DNA from: Metallyticus violacea
Lineage: Eukaryota > Arthropoda > Insecta > Mantodea > Metallyticidae
Assembly: GCA_030762175.1 (NCBI GenBank)
Contig: CM060843.1
Span: forward strand, 112,683,369 to 112,747,368
DNA: 64,000 nucleotides
Direction: 5' to 3'
Part shown: one piece after another, positions 1 through 11,464 of the stretch
How positions within the stretch are numbered: the stretch's first letter is position 1
How the letters are laid out: every line of letters starts with the position of its first letter
The notes under the pieces: generated by a model
Told to the model about the DNA's origin: nothing
Database searches by the model: none
Seen by the model: only the letters and a program-made list of their open reading frames with translations
Program-made: the position numbers and the translations under genes

Positions 1-380
1 ACCTATGAGAATCAATGCATTCATGTCTATGGATATCACGAAGTTTTTTAAGATGGGAAATTCATCAGTTTATACGGGAAATTGCTTTAGGGAAAGTCCA
101 ACAACTATCCTAGCAAAAGCGGGCTAGTATTACTTCAGTAATTATGTTAGGAGTTTGGAGTCAGGAGCAGTTGCTGACAGCTATGTCGAATATGATATAA
201 AGATATCTAAAACAATAATAGGAAGTAGTGTAAATTAGTTGTGATTGTGAAATAAAATTTTCAACTACTTATAAACAAACTGCACTTTCAATATTTTCAA
301 CAGAAGTACCTGACTTTTATAAACATTAAACTGAGGTAATGCTCGCCTATTTTTTTTCAACAAATATGAATCTTGCACGT
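1..380. other. AT-rich stretch, nothing recognised
   Basis: No reading frame of note, no repeat match elsewhere in the window and no RNA gene seen. The right end holds the left copy of a short duplication (TTGCACGT, 373-380) flanking the adjacent SINE-B. Confidence 0.5.
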
Positions 381-663
381 GTTTTTTGAATAATGTTTAA
401 TGCCCGTTTTTACTACCGAGGCACCACAGGTGGACACTGATGATACATGAAATGAAATGAAAAATTGGGAAAGGGATTTATTTTTTAAGAATGGAAACGT
501 TCCAGGCCTAAGTTTAGGGTACCTCCCCGGCATTTACCGTGTATGAGGACTGAGAAAAACCTGGAAAAAACTTTAGCCAGGGAGGAGGGTCCTGGCGGGA
601 TTTGAACCCCAAATCTCCCGCTCACGAGTTCACACCTTAACGACCTGGGCCACCCGTGGCGGT
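381..663 (-). mobile_element. SINE-B copy (class II tRNA-like head)
   Basis: Read on the minus strand this starts with CCGCCACGGGTGGCCCAGG, the A-box of a Leu/Ser-type tRNA, then has a B-box region reading GGGGTTCAAATCCCGCC. Next come the family body (TTTTTCCAGG, AAATGCCGGGGAGGTACCC, AACGTTCC) and the tail block GGGCATTAAACATTATTC. The same order is seen at 10.3, 44.5 and 57.4 kb. TTGCACGT lies on both sides (373-380 and 664-671), a plausible 8-bp target-site duplication. A 71-codon minus-strand frame across it is only a read-through of the SINE. Such elements are transcribed by RNA polymerase III and copied by LINE machinery; which LINE served this family is not visible. Confidence 0.88.
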
Positions 664-671
664 TTGCACGT

Positions 672-1690
672 ACTATTAATAAACTTTTATCGATATGCAT
701 GACATAAAAGAGTCCAAAAAATATGATTGCAATAACAGCATGTTTATAATATTAGGATTGCATAAAAGACCTTACAAAAACAATAGCAACAAATGTTATG
801 ATAGGCTTAATGAAAACAAATGGGATTTTTGTGTCATTGCACCCCGAACAGCGAGCTGTGTCGCTAATTCTGCAGGCCTGACTGCACGATACAACATTTT
901 AAATCTAAGTTACCAGTATGCTGTATTTACGAGGAACAAAATTTATTTCAAATGGCTCCTGAGAGCATATTCTAAATTTACGAGCCACTGGAAGCAAACT
1001 ACACCATACATCATAAATATTGACGCATTCAAATGGTCAACGCTACTTTTTCCCCTCCCCGCCGACCACCCTCCGTTGATTTCGGTCATTGCAGCTGATA
1101 GCTGACAGCAAGCTACGGGTCTCTCACATGTTGTTTAGTTTTATTAAACACGCGGTGTTTACCGCATGTGGTCACGAAATAATGCGATTAACAGAGTATC
1201 TAATACTTCCCGGTAAAGCAAATGGAGGTAAAACCGACGTGGCAACTAGATTATCGAAACAGGAATGTGTCTGCTAGTTTTGATATATAAAAAGAAAGGA
1301 AAAAGAAAAACAATAATAAAGCAGAAATATTGCAGTAGCGTTTCACATAAAAACTATAAAAATTGTTAGATAAATGGGCATTACCAATACGATTAATATT
1401 AACGTGTTATGTAGGTCGTATGTCAAATGTGAGAGAAAAAGTTGAGTAACTACAGGCATTTTCTTTCCATTTAAACTGCCATTTACGCCCACATTGGCAT
1501 TTTCCCCTTCTACTGTGTAATAAACAAGAAAACTGAACAAGACAGTAAGCATTTGCTTTTCATTCGGTTCATTATGAAGAGTTCCACCGGAATTTCCTGG
1601 GTGGCACATTTTTGATAAGAAATGCTCTCATAAACACAATAGTTGAACATTACTGACGACGTGGAGGTTTGGTACCGTCCTTGGTACCTC
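672..1690. other. Unrecognised sequence with a 136-codon open frame
   Basis: The plus strand holds an open frame at 695-1105, with no match I recognise, no domain, no signal peptide and no convincing splice context. The segment around 830-1110 is somewhat richer in GC than its surroundings. A frame of this length is expected by chance in a window this size, so I do not call a gene. Confidence 0.4.
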
Positions 1691-1694
1691 ATAA

Positions 1695-2505
1695 ACTGTG
1701 AGAAATTAATTAGAATATGTGTAACATTTTATTTCAGCCAGTGTAGCGTTCTGTAAGTTTGTGAAAATGTCACGAAAAGCAGGAATTCTCGCTGGGATAG
1801 CAGAAGGACCGTTCTGGCAGACAATAGAATAAATTCTTTCTTTTATTCATTGGAAGGGGGTTGCTTTTCCCTGGCAGGTGTGTTGGCAAAGACGAACATT
1901 TTTAACACCTGTGCTACCGTTAAAGGACGTTGAACTCTAACGTTCTGTAGAAATTGAAATTGAACGGTGGACGAATCACCAAGTTACGTTCAGATAATCT
2001 GACTAGTCAATAATAAGAGAGTTTCATGACGTCACCGATAGCCTATAAGGATGTTAAATCCACAGTGGCGGGAAAATAGAGTTTCCTTTTATCACATGTT
2101 CAAGCGAGTCTTGTTGAGTATTTAAGGACATGAAATCGCCCTTTTTGAGAATTTAGTCTGGGGAACTCGCACTGGAACATCTATGTTCGAGCTTCACTTC
2201 TGCTCGGCGCTTCTTATTAGTAATCAGAAAACTACTGTTTGCCAAGTATTATAGCTCCAGGTGTCTCCCAATTGTCTTTTTACTGCGGTCCGAATAGAAA
2301 CGCCCTGGTACACACTTGTCGATAAACGACAACTCACAGATAACAAGGTGTTCTTTTCATGAGCAATTCCCTTTACTCAACCCGGCACTATGAGATCCCA
2401 AAGACCAGCAACATCTCTGTAGATCGACAAGAAGAGTTATTGAGTGGTGGGCTGTATCTGCATATAAAGTCCCATCACCATTTCTATAACTCCTTCAAGC
2501 CTTGG
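1695..2505 (+). repeat. LTR-like dispersed repeat, copy 1
   Basis: About 0.8 kb that aligns end to end with 41,399-42,236. Shared blocks include TCACCGATAGCCTATAAGGA, CCACAGTGGCGGGAAAATAG, TATTTAAGGACATGAAAT and AACGCCCTGGTAC, with small indels between them. Neither copy encodes a protein. An LTR-like layout is suggested by an upstream region, a TATA-like TATTTAAGG box about two thirds of the way back from the end, and then GATAAACGAC, where the other copy has a polyA-like AATAAACGAC. A solo LTR, or an LTR with some leader, is my inference; no internal gag/pol, primer site or clean target duplication was found. A non-autonomous DNA element is the alternative. Confidence 0.6.
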
Positions 2506-2699
2506 CCTACCAACGTGGTCAAAACAATTAAGTTAACACCCACGCGAGCCACCTTCCAATAAACCTTCAAACTTCCTCAGGTTCTACTCAATTCACGTTC
2601 ATTTCTGAGCAAATATTTATCCACGATACCCGAAAGCAGTTGTGAGATCACATTACCTGGAAGCCATTCTTTTGTACCACAAAGGCCGTCCGTAACTAG

Positions 2700-3300
2700 A
2701 CTTAGTTATTTATAAAGTGCCTCACCCCTAAAACAAAATAAGGCGGTGCTTCTTCTTACTGCCACATTAGCTACATCTCTACAAAATGAGGGTTATTTTC
2801 AAGTTATGGAACTGTCACTTCTTGTAACATCTCAAGATATTTGTCACTATTAATCTTTCCTTAAAAAAACCCCTCAATAAGCATGACCTCTTTACTACAA
2901 ATGACATCCCAAACCAAATGTGCTAATTTCTTTCGTGATAATTTCAAATGGGTTCTTACTAGTCAAGTAAACAATGTGTGTCCGATCACACAACCGTTCA
3001 GCTTACACAAGGCTTCATCAGTGGACAGAAGGATGTTCCAAATGTCAGAAATCAGCTTTATGTGGCATGCAGTATTTTAAACGACAGTTGGAACCATCTT
3101 CGTGTTTAGCTCTTGCAGAAGTTTTGGTCTATATGTCTCAAACTGAAATCATGTTAAAGTGTAATGAACGAATACTACAGCTGATAAGAACTTTTGCTGA
3201 AGGTTTAATGATAAACATTTCAGATATTGGTTCTAGCAGTTCGCAGTCAACCACTTCATGGTAGTTTCATTACAGTCGTTTATTCAAATTTCTCATTGCT
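2700..3300 (-). pseudogene. Tc1/mariner-superfamily transposase relic
   Basis: Minus-strand translation across several frames gives an ordered series of transposase-like blocks: KLISDIWNILLSTDEALCKL around 3,000-3,060 (ending in the first catalytic-Asp type block, TDEA), then VWDVICSKEV and KINSDKYLEMLQEVTVP. After these comes EEAPPYFVLGVRHF near 2,740, which corresponds to the QDGAPPHY second-Asp block. This matches the core of insect Tc1/mariner-like transposases in order and spacing. The reading frame is broken by stops and frameshifts, and the second Asp position reads Glu, so it is inactive. The helix-turn-helix end (towards 3,300) and the C-terminal end (below 2,700) are too diverged to delimit. 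No terminal inverted repeats were found. Confidence 0.68.
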
Positions 3301-4027
3301 TCATGTGTCGGCGATTGAACACCAGGAAATTTCTCCTCGACTTCTGTTATCACCAATTTTGTTTTCTTATCGTGTTTCTATTAACGTTGTGATTAAAAGC
3401 GCATTATCCTGTGGTTAATTTGTGATTCATTTTACAAAATAATGTAATGAAACACATGTAGTTATTAATAAAATTAACAACGATAGTCGAACATCGCAAT
3501 ACAAGTGAAGTAAATCGCCATATTTGCCAATCCCACCATTTATATAGTGTTTACATATTTTGTAATATGATTACTTGGTATATGGGAACTCGTTTGTGCA
3601 AGTAATAAGAGCTACATAATTCCACATATGTACTGGGTTAGTCTTTTCATCCTGCGTATTGGTAACTAGGCAAACATGTATTTTACAGTCGATGGGAAAA
3701 GCAGGTGACCCGCCTCATTCACCAGACCGTCCTATAAGGGAGTTTACCTTTATCACCGTGTACATATTGCTCCAGAACAATTCCTATTTTTTGTCCTTCT
3801 TTTGTATGTAAAACTGTCTACAAAGTGTAAAATATCATTCAGTGTCTTAAATGTAAAGTTATTCGTATTTACTTATTATTTTGTAAAAAGCAGATTCATT
3901 GAGCAATTTATGATTTAGTTGAAATTTACATAATTAGGATTTTTAAATTAATAAGTATTACTGAATAAGCAGTATTTCTCTCATTCACGCCAGAAAATAA
4001 AACAAAAATGTATACTTTCAAAAAGTA
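3301..4027. other. AT-rich stretch, nothing recognised
   Basis: Low-complexity AT-rich DNA. No recognisable coding, RNA or repeat family. Confidence 0.5.
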
Positions 4028-4102
4028 TATTGGACCAGTATTTGAACCTGGGTCTTTCACCACTAAAGACCAGCGCACGCACAGTGCAACAGAGTCAGAA
4101 CA
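4028..4102 (-). repeat. tRNA-like segment (SINE head or tRNA pseudogene)
   Basis: The minus strand reads AAAGACCCAGGTTCAAATAC, a good T-arm/B-box, preceded at tRNA spacing by a weak A-box-like stretch (TGCACTGTGCGTGC). Complete acceptor pairing is not evident and no conserved SINE body follows. A decayed tRNA-derived element is most likely. Confidence 0.4.
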
Positions 4103-5175
4103 CGCCGAGAGTCACATAGCAACCAATACGAATTAGGGAACAGTGTTTACGGGATAGTTTGGAAAATGCCAGGATTGTATAACTTCCCAATCCGTAAGTG
4201 TAGAAAACTCACTAGATATATACTTACATATGTTCCTAAACGCATATGAAAACTAAAAACAACATTTTGCAGAAAATCACTTTTATATCGCTCTGGAGTT
4301 AATAGATTTTGCAATTGGAAAATTGGTCACTCCATAGTAACAGCGTTCTTCTCCATATATTTTGAAATCACCTTGGCTGGACTAAGAATCAAGGAATTCA
4401 TAGTACGAATGCAACATATTTTCATGCCATGACAGCGAAAAAGTTTTTTGCATTTTATGAAACCTTAACTTTTCACTGAACTGATAGCGCTTCTTAAAGA
4501 CGTTATTCACATGTGAATTGGTCACAGCATATTATTCTCTCAATGCCTTAGTTAATTGAACGTTTTGAAATAAAATTTCGCCCATTTCTCTTAGGAGGGA
4601 ACGAACACAAAACTTCCAGGTTAGAGTACACATTTCTACCTATTTTATCAATCATTAATTAAAGGGTTAAATCCTGCCATTATTTTGAACACACAAGCAG
4701 CAAACAGAATTGCAACAGTAGGTACAGACGCCGGTTATTTCGCTCGGGTTCTTTAAAGGCGAACATCTCCCTTCTTCGCGAGCCCCCCTTCTGCGTTACA
4801 CTTGATTACATTTTTCCCTTTAATGCTCGTGGCATTATTTGCAAGCTAAATATACAAATAGTCCGTTACAGAACGGAAAAGAGTTTATTTATCCCCAAGG
4901 GCACAGTCGCTTTAAGCAAACCGTTACGGAATGTTTAATTCTTTCCCATCCTTCATCCTTCGTTTGAGAAGACAACATGCGCCCTTAAACTATTTTCACT
5001 GTTCAGAAATTGATATTGTTTCATGGCATTTACTTTACATCAGGAGCATGCAAAAGAAATACCCTAGGTAAGAATTGCTCTGTATCTTTTCGGACCATCA
5101 GTCTTATTTAATTGTTCATGCCTTAAAATATGTCATAGCAGCGCATTTCGCTGAGTGCTGATACATACACGTAAA
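4103..5175. other. Unannotated stretch
   Basis: No frame, repeat or RNA recognised. The part from about 4,740 to 5,000 is less AT-rich than its surroundings but matches nothing I know. Confidence 0.5.
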
Positions 5176-5472
5176 GTCGGTCCTGGTGGTGTAGTGGTTA
5201 CCATACTTGCCTCCTAAACCCAAGATCGCGAGTTCGATCCCGGCCATGACTGATGGATTTTTTCGGGCTTATAAATGCTAAGTATGACTTCCTTCGGAAG
5301 GGAAGAAAAACCGTGGGTCCCGAGTCGTACATTTACGGCACGAAAAAGAACCTCAAGCCTGAAAGAGAGGCCTCTGAGCAAAATTTGTCGACCGTTTCAC
5401 GCCCTGAATAGAATGGGACGCTGATGACCTGAGATGTTAAAGAGGGTCCGTAAATAAACCAAATAAAAAAAA
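5176..5472 (+). mobile_element. SINE-A copy (tRNA-derived)
   Basis: Starts GTCGGTCCTGGTGGTGTAGT (A-box TGGTGTAGTGG) with B-box GAGTTCGATCC at 5,230-5,240, the spacing of a polymerase III tRNA promoter. A family-specific body follows: CCTTCGGAAGGGAAG, CGTGGGTCCCGAGTCGTAC, GAGGCCTCTGAGCAAAATTT, CGTTTCACGCCCTGAA, GACGCTGATGACCTGAGATG. The tail is GTCCGTAAATAAACCAAATA plus A-rich sequence. The same order is found at 27.9, 32.1, 40.1 and 56.7 kb. A weak direct repeat (CGTAAAG) flanks it. The 68-codon minus-strand frame through it is a SINE shadow. Confidence 0.9.
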
Positions 5473-5629
5473 GCACTTCGTAAAGAAAAAACATTTTACT
5501 TGTGTGTTCAGATTGGTTGGCAATGAAATTATATAACACATTTATCTCTGAACTACAGGCTATATCATAATTATATAACTATAGATTACGCCAAATTACG
5601 AAGTCAAATTATTATTATTGAAAAAAGGA

Positions 5630-6250
5630 GGTAGTCTAAGGGCATCACATCTTGAGAATCACAGAAAATCGTAATCGTGACTTTTCCTGCAGATGGAGCT
5701 GTGTATGTTTTCTTTGGTGCACTTTTACCTGTTGCCATTCGCTTTTAGGACTGCTATTTCATCTCTGGCGTTTAGCGATGAATTAATGCTTTATCTGTTT
5801 TTATGAAACTTCGGAAAAAACCCACAGAAAATTTCAATTAAATAAGTCTAAACAGTTTTTGCGAAATGTTCATTCCAATGCGTTTTTGGTCCATTGTTAA
5901 TAAACGCAGCATATTGAACGGAAAGAGTTTTTGTTACCAAAACTTCGTGTAAAATATAATGCCACGGCCTATCGAGTGCTTGGCATGTCAGCCAGCTCGT
6001 ATACCTTCAATTGGAGATCATTGTAAACGTTTGTACATTCTCGTGGTCGTAGCAGTTTGGGGACGCCCTGATCGCTCATTATCTCGATGAATGTACGACC
6101 ACGCTTAAATTCAGCAGCCCACTTTTTTACCGTCGAAAACAAAGAAATAGGATTCTTGAATATGGAATCTAACTCCTTATAAATTTCTGTTGGGATTAAG
6201 CCCTTCAAAACGAAGTACTTTACCACAGTTCGTATTTCAGCTTTTATCTA
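5630..6250 (-). pseudogene. Mariner (DD34D-type) transposase relic
   Basis: Minus-strand translation starts near 6,240 with VVKYFVLKGLIPTEIYKEL and STVKKWAAEFKRGRT, the helix-turn-helix region of mariner transposases. The mariner linker block TMDQKRIGMNIS follows, then a degraded first-Asp block (FIKTDKALIHR), then GKSAPKKTYTAPSAGKVT and PLDYL. This order is diagnostic of the Mos1/mauritiana/irritans side of mariner. The copy is broken by several stops and frameshifts and ends near 5,630, before the second catalytic-Asp block. The transposase C-terminus and any terminal repeat on that side are missing. It is not the same family as the elements at 7.3 or 54 kb. Confidence 0.82.
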
Positions 6251-6259
6251 TTTTTAGTT

Positions 6260-7310
6260 AACACAAGTTGTTTACACGATCGTCACAAATACTTACACGT
6301 CTGAAGCTTTACTGCGCTCAATCTAAAGGATGATATTTAATAACTATGGTAATAATTTGGCCACCTTCACGATATCTTTGAGTCAGCCCAGAAATTTTAG
6401 AACATCCGTAGAAGCCTTCATACCCGAGGCGTGGAGTTCATGCACGATAATGCTAAGGCACATTCGATACAGTGGTCTTACTGCACTTCGGGCTTTCATC
6501 TGTTTGGGCAAAATGAATAAACATTTACAATGTAGACGATATTCCGATAAAGTGAAATGATCAGAAACAGAATCCCGCTTTCTATCCTCAGATAATAATA
6601 AAAAAAATCCCTATGATAAATATTTGATTGGTTAGTGATTAGGTGTAAAAAATTTTGGAGAGGTACAAAAACCTTGGTTTATCTTTATCCTTTCATCTAC
6701 AATTAGAGAATCCTACTTTTTAACTCGTATTTTCACTATCCATTTCTCCAGCTCAACACATTCTTCCCAAAGTGTGATTGCTCGAAATTCTCGAATTCCT
6801 CTCACCTTCTTTAACTTATAACGTTTTGATGCCACTTCCAAAACCCTCATTTCCACACCACTCAAGTATAATGTGATGCAGATCTGCTCTCCGCGCGCAT
6901 AATGTGTTTTGTGGAATCTGCTCTCTCGTGCATTTTAACCAATTTCATCCACGTATTTCTGTCACTAATCTCTCCTTCTTATTAACCAAGGATCAAAAAC
7001 TTTCCTCTTGTGAAAGAAACACTTTTTTCATCCTACCTCTTTTATATGGCAACATATCCTCTCTTCGCTTTAGTTTAATATTCTTAAGCGAGTTGAATCA
7101 TTCATCTCCGTTTTGTTTTTATTCTCAATTTATTATATTTTCTTGAGAAGCGTATGCCATTTTTTATAGTTATCTTTGCCTCATTCTTGCACGCAAATGA
7201 ACGTTTGTTGATTATATGGCATAACTCTCCAAGTTTGTTTACAAAAGTTATAGTGCTCCATCAGTAAAGCTTAAAATATTGTACTGGTTATTTCCATTTT
7301 GCTTTTATTA
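6260..7310. other. Pyrimidine-rich unannotated stretch
   Basis: From about 6,700 to 7,150 the plus strand is strongly pyrimidine-biased (purine-rich on the minus strand). A short plus-strand frame (6,904-7,146) is hydrophobic but looks like chance. Nothing is recognised. Confidence 0.45.
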
Positions 7311-7312
7311 TA

Positions 7313-8200
7313 CCTAGGGTGCCCAAAAATGTATACACTCTTTCACAGTAGATATCTATTTGAATATATTTCAAAGTTAAGCCGAAAAACAACATTAATA
7401 TGTAGTATGATGTTTTGTAAACAGATGTGACTCACATTACGTTATGATAGCGTTGCTACGTGACACATAAATCAACAATGAACAAATGAAGCCAAGATTA
7501 TCATATGAAGTTCTGTAAACAGATGTGACTCACATTAAGTTATGCTAGCGTTGCTACAACAAAATGGAGCCAAGATTATCGTTTAAACAGCGGAATGCAA
7601 TTTTGAAGTGGTATTTTAAAACCGAGAATATTGCTGAAGTTCAAAGGCAATGGAGACGTGTGTACAGAACAGAACCGAACAACGCGAATAACAATTGCAC
7701 GCATTCGAGACAAATTTGAGACTCATGGTATCGTAGGCGATGTTCACAAGGGCAGATCTGGGAGACCTCGTACAGCAACAGCTCCACGTCCTAGGCTATA
7801 GTTTGTAATGACAATCTTCCAACGCACTGGATAGGGTGAATGGGTCCTATTGAGTTTCCACCACGTTCTCCGGATCTAACTCCGTTGAACTTCTACTTAT
7901 GAGGAACTCTTAAGAAGTTGTATACCATAGAAAACCAAATACACTGGCAGCACTCCGGGAAGAAATTGAAACGACATGTGCTGCAATCGCTGAGGACACT
8001 TTCGCAAACGTTGCTCAATCAGTAGTTCAACATACTCAGAAGTGTATCGACGCCGATGGTGCATTTTGAGCAACTGTTGCAACTGTAAAGGTATAAGATG
8101 ATTAGTGCTCATCATTTTCTGTTTATGTAAAATCAGTATTGTTATGTTAACATAGTTTTTTCTTTGCTTGCAGTGTGTATACTTTTTTTGGCATCCTATG
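7313..8200 (+). mobile_element. Core-deleted Tc1/mariner element, copy 1
   Basis: Inverted ends CTAGGGTGCCCAAAAATGTA (left) and, reverse-complemented, ATAGGATGCCAAAAAAAGTA (right) are each flanked by TA (7,311-7,312 and 8,201-8,202), as expected for this superfamily. A decayed transposase frame starts at ATG 7,564 (MEPRLSFKQR, KWYFKTENIAEVQRQW, a helix-turn-helix region). After a short spacer it jumps to the C-terminal block PIEFPPRSPDLTPL near 7,850. The catalytic region between them is absent, so the copy cannot encode a transposase. The 5' untranslated part carries a tandem duplication of about 99 bp (7,412-7,458 repeated at 7,511-7,557). Related copies lie at 25.2, 48.0 and 54.0 kb. Confidence 0.85.
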
Positions 8201-8202
8201 TA

Positions 8203-10292
8203 TTTCTCCTTCTTAATTTTGCTATAAATTACTATTATATTCTAGTAATCAAACTTTTAATACCATTTTAAACACCTGACTTATTAGAAAGCCAAACAAT
8301 CATAGAATATGATCTACGAGAATATCGACAGTGAGAATATCGACAGTAAACCGAATCTCTACAATCAGGTCAGATGCAATAAAGTTTATCATTACTGTAA
8401 TTGTGGTAAGAAATCTCTACTGGTTATTGCTCTTTGACAAATGGATATTTTTTTCTATGCCTCGATCACTTATTTTACTTTCGTCAATTATTTCTGCATA
8501 TTTTTCATTATTAAAACATTAGGGGGGAAAAGCCAAATAATGACGCCTCCTTGTTCATGTGCATGTTAGCTCTTTTGATAGAAGAAAGAGGGTGTATATA
8601 TCCACTGCACTTTCTAATATGAGGGTTTCTCGGCCTAACAATAGGGGAACGAATATTTTTTTTATCTTAAACATAATTTTTATGTTGCAACATAATCTTC
8701 CTTAAGATCAATAAATTCATTGCAATGATGCACAATACCATAACCGTCTCTGAAATTATTTTCCGGAAGGAATGAAACTATTCCTCTACAGCTGCAATCA
8801 CTATTTGAGTTGATGAAAAACATTGACTTGCAAGAAGACATGGGAGTCAGAAGTAACCAAATTTTGGCAGTAGGGTGAAAGTTCAAACATTTCACACTTC
8901 AAAATCTAAGAAAACACAATTTGGTGGAGTACTTACTTTTCTTTTAGCCGTCAACCGACATGAACTGGAGGTGTTGACCTTTCTTTTCTTACCTCCAGTG
9001 TTGGATACATCTATCTCTTTGGCGTCGTCCTTCATGAATGGGGGTTGCTCTGAATTTTGAATTGTAATTACTGTCCCAAAAGTGTTAGTGAATGTGAAAT
9101 AACTCTACTGGTTACTACTACATGTATATGTTATGCATAAGAGTCTATACAGTTAGCAAAACTATACTGTAAAGTTATGTGCGATTTCCCTGAAGCAGGG
9201 AATGCCCTAGAAAATACAGTTAGTGGCACAGGCATACATTATGTACAGTCAATGACACCGACTAATGTACACACATTCAGTCTTTTTTTAAATGAAAATT
9301 GTTTCTTATTTTAAAGTTCATTCTCATTCAAAGCCTTCTTTCGTCCTGAAATTTCCACAATGGCCCATTTGTTCCATTAGTCATAACATTGTTACCTGTC
9401 TAGAATATTTTCCATTTAGTGAAAATACTTGAGACTTCGTGCTATTTTTTCTTGATGTCCAAAACATTTATCGTAGATTTTCTTGTGTGAAAATGAATAA
9501 AATAGAAGAATACGAATAGTTAAATTAGCACTGCAACAAAATCAAGAAAAGGTCTACACTTTTATAATTTTACAGACTTCTACTGTTGTAGAATGTTCAT
9601 AGGAATTGATAAAAACCTTATAAGTATGTCTAAATTTTATTTTATGAAAATTAAAACAATATCAAAAAAATAAACAAAACTCTACTCGCGGAACTTTTTG
9701 CCTAGCGACCATTCGCATGTTGATTGTTTATTGTATTGTTCCAAATCATTCCGGAGTGCTTTCTTTAAATCTGCACCATAGGTAATATATAACCCTCTGT
9801 ATTTTTATTTAATACAAACATGTCCCATTTTTCAGAGTGACTAAGACGGCTACTATTCAATTATGAGATGACAGTTCATCGACGCGAAAGTGGCGAAATG
9901 TTGATAATAGCGAAGAGATCTGTGAAGCATGCAGCAAGGGCCATAATTACATGATCCTTGCACCCCTCACTTTCATAGACGACTGAGTCGAACTGCTACG
10001 CTTTTCAAGAATAGTGCAAAACGAATGAACCAGTCAGTAACAAGAGTAATGGCCTTTCAGAAACTAGTGCATTGATTACTACAGGCAGACGATGTCTTGA
10101 GAGAACTAAAACTGTTGTTTAGCTTTATTTTAATGCAATTAAGCAGTCCAAATGTACATTTAAAATACTACAAAGGAATATTTAGAGTTTCCACATTTTA
10201 GTAGGCAAATTGAAATTGTTTTGATCGTTCTGTACATAAACTCTTTTAAAAATCAAAAGACCATAAAAAACTATTATCCACAAAGCACTATC
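8203..10292. other. AT-rich unannotated stretch
   Basis: No coding, RNA or repeat family recognised over about 2 kb; only short chance frames. Confidence 0.5.
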
Positions 10293-10303
10293 TCGATTAA
10301 GAT

Positions 10304-10576
10304 ACCGCCACGGGTCGTTAAGACGCGGACTCGGGAGCGGGAGGTCTGGGGTTCGAATCCCGCCAGGATTGTCCTCCCTGACTGAGGTTTTTCCAGGTTT
10401 TCCTCAGTCCTCATAGGTGGCAAATGCCGGGGAAGTACCCTAAACTTAGGCCTAGATCTTTTCCTTCCTTAAAAAAAATCCTTTCCCAATTTATCATTTC
10501 ATTTCATGATTCACAAGTGTTCACTGCCTGTGATGCCTCAGTAGTAAAAACGGGCGTTAAACACCATTGAAAAAAA
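10304..10576 (+). mobile_element. SINE-B copy with perfect 11-bp target duplication
   Basis: Begins CCGCCACGGGTCGTTAAGAC; part of the A-box has been lost compared with the copies at 44.5 and 57.4 kb (GGGTGGCCGAGG). The B-box GGGGTTCGAATCCCGCC is intact. The body matches the other copies (CTGACTGAGGTTTTTCCAGG, AAATGCCGGGGAAGTACCC, CTTTCCCAATTTATCATTTC). It ends at ACGGGCGTTAAACACCATTG plus A-rich sequence. TCGATTAAGAT is exactly repeated at 10,293-10,303 and 10,577-10,587, which fixes the element boundaries and shows insertion by target-primed reverse transcription. Confidence 0.93.
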
Positions 10577-10587
10577 TCGATTAAGAT

Positions 10588-11464
10588 GATTGTTTTCCGT
10601 ACATGTTACTATATTGCTAATGGTGTAAACTATCTCTCCCGTAAGTGCTTGAAATACAATCTCATACTGATTTGTATTTGGAGAGGTAAATTTTGCATTT
10701 CTGTATACCCTTACTTATAAAAATGTAATTTAATTAGTAATAATATTTCGATTAGAGGATAATTTGATAGTTATAATACAGTATCTGTACTAGAAAAATG
10801 GTTAACTCAAAATACGAAAGAAGAAAAGGTGCTAGATTGATGGCCGGTTTGCGAACCTAGATTCCTTTGAATGGTATGAATATGCATTACCTCTGCGCTG
10901 TTGGGAGTGAATCAGTTTTCGGTGCGGATATTCTGTGGTGAAGCATCAATTAGCTTGCTGCAGTAAGCGTGAACTAACCCGCAGCTCTCTGAAGTTGTTA
11001 CATTGTCTCGTCATTCCTGGCTGCCAAAATCGCAACCTAACCAGACAGCAGGAAAATTGATTATCTCTCAACTAGACGTACTGGAAACAGCACTCACATG
11101 GCCATGTTAGCATGGTTCACGGCTCTGTAAGCTCGTGGCAGCCTCAACAATTGTGATTTTAATGAATAAAATATGCCGTAGTTTCATGAGCAACTCATTC
11201 ATGCCATTGTTCCCTAAATATTTTTAAATTACAATGTCTGGCTCATATAGAAAAATATACAAAGAGCTTTACTTATTGTCTAATGGTTTAAAGGCGTTCG
11301 TTGCTATTTGTATTAAAGAGCGAATTAACATAAACATGTTTGTTCCTGCACAAAAGTGGTAGAGTAATAACACTTACCTCAAGCTTAATGAAGATTTACA
11401 TTCTTCTAGCGATAAGGAATTGAAATGAATTATTTATTGCTCAAGGAAATTTTTTCTTCTAAAT
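10588..11464. other. Unannotated stretch
   Basis: No coding or repeat family recognised. The part from about 10,830 to 11,170 is less AT-rich than average. Confidence 0.45.

Noticed and set aside
695..1105. 136-codon plus-strand open frame
   Set aside because: Joint longest in the window, but no motif, no recognisable family and no codon-use signal. Expected by chance in 64 kb.
5176..5250. Functional tRNA gene
   Set aside because: The tRNA-like head continues into a 3' body shared by four other loci, so it is a SINE. The same applies to the heads at 44.5 and 57.4 kb.
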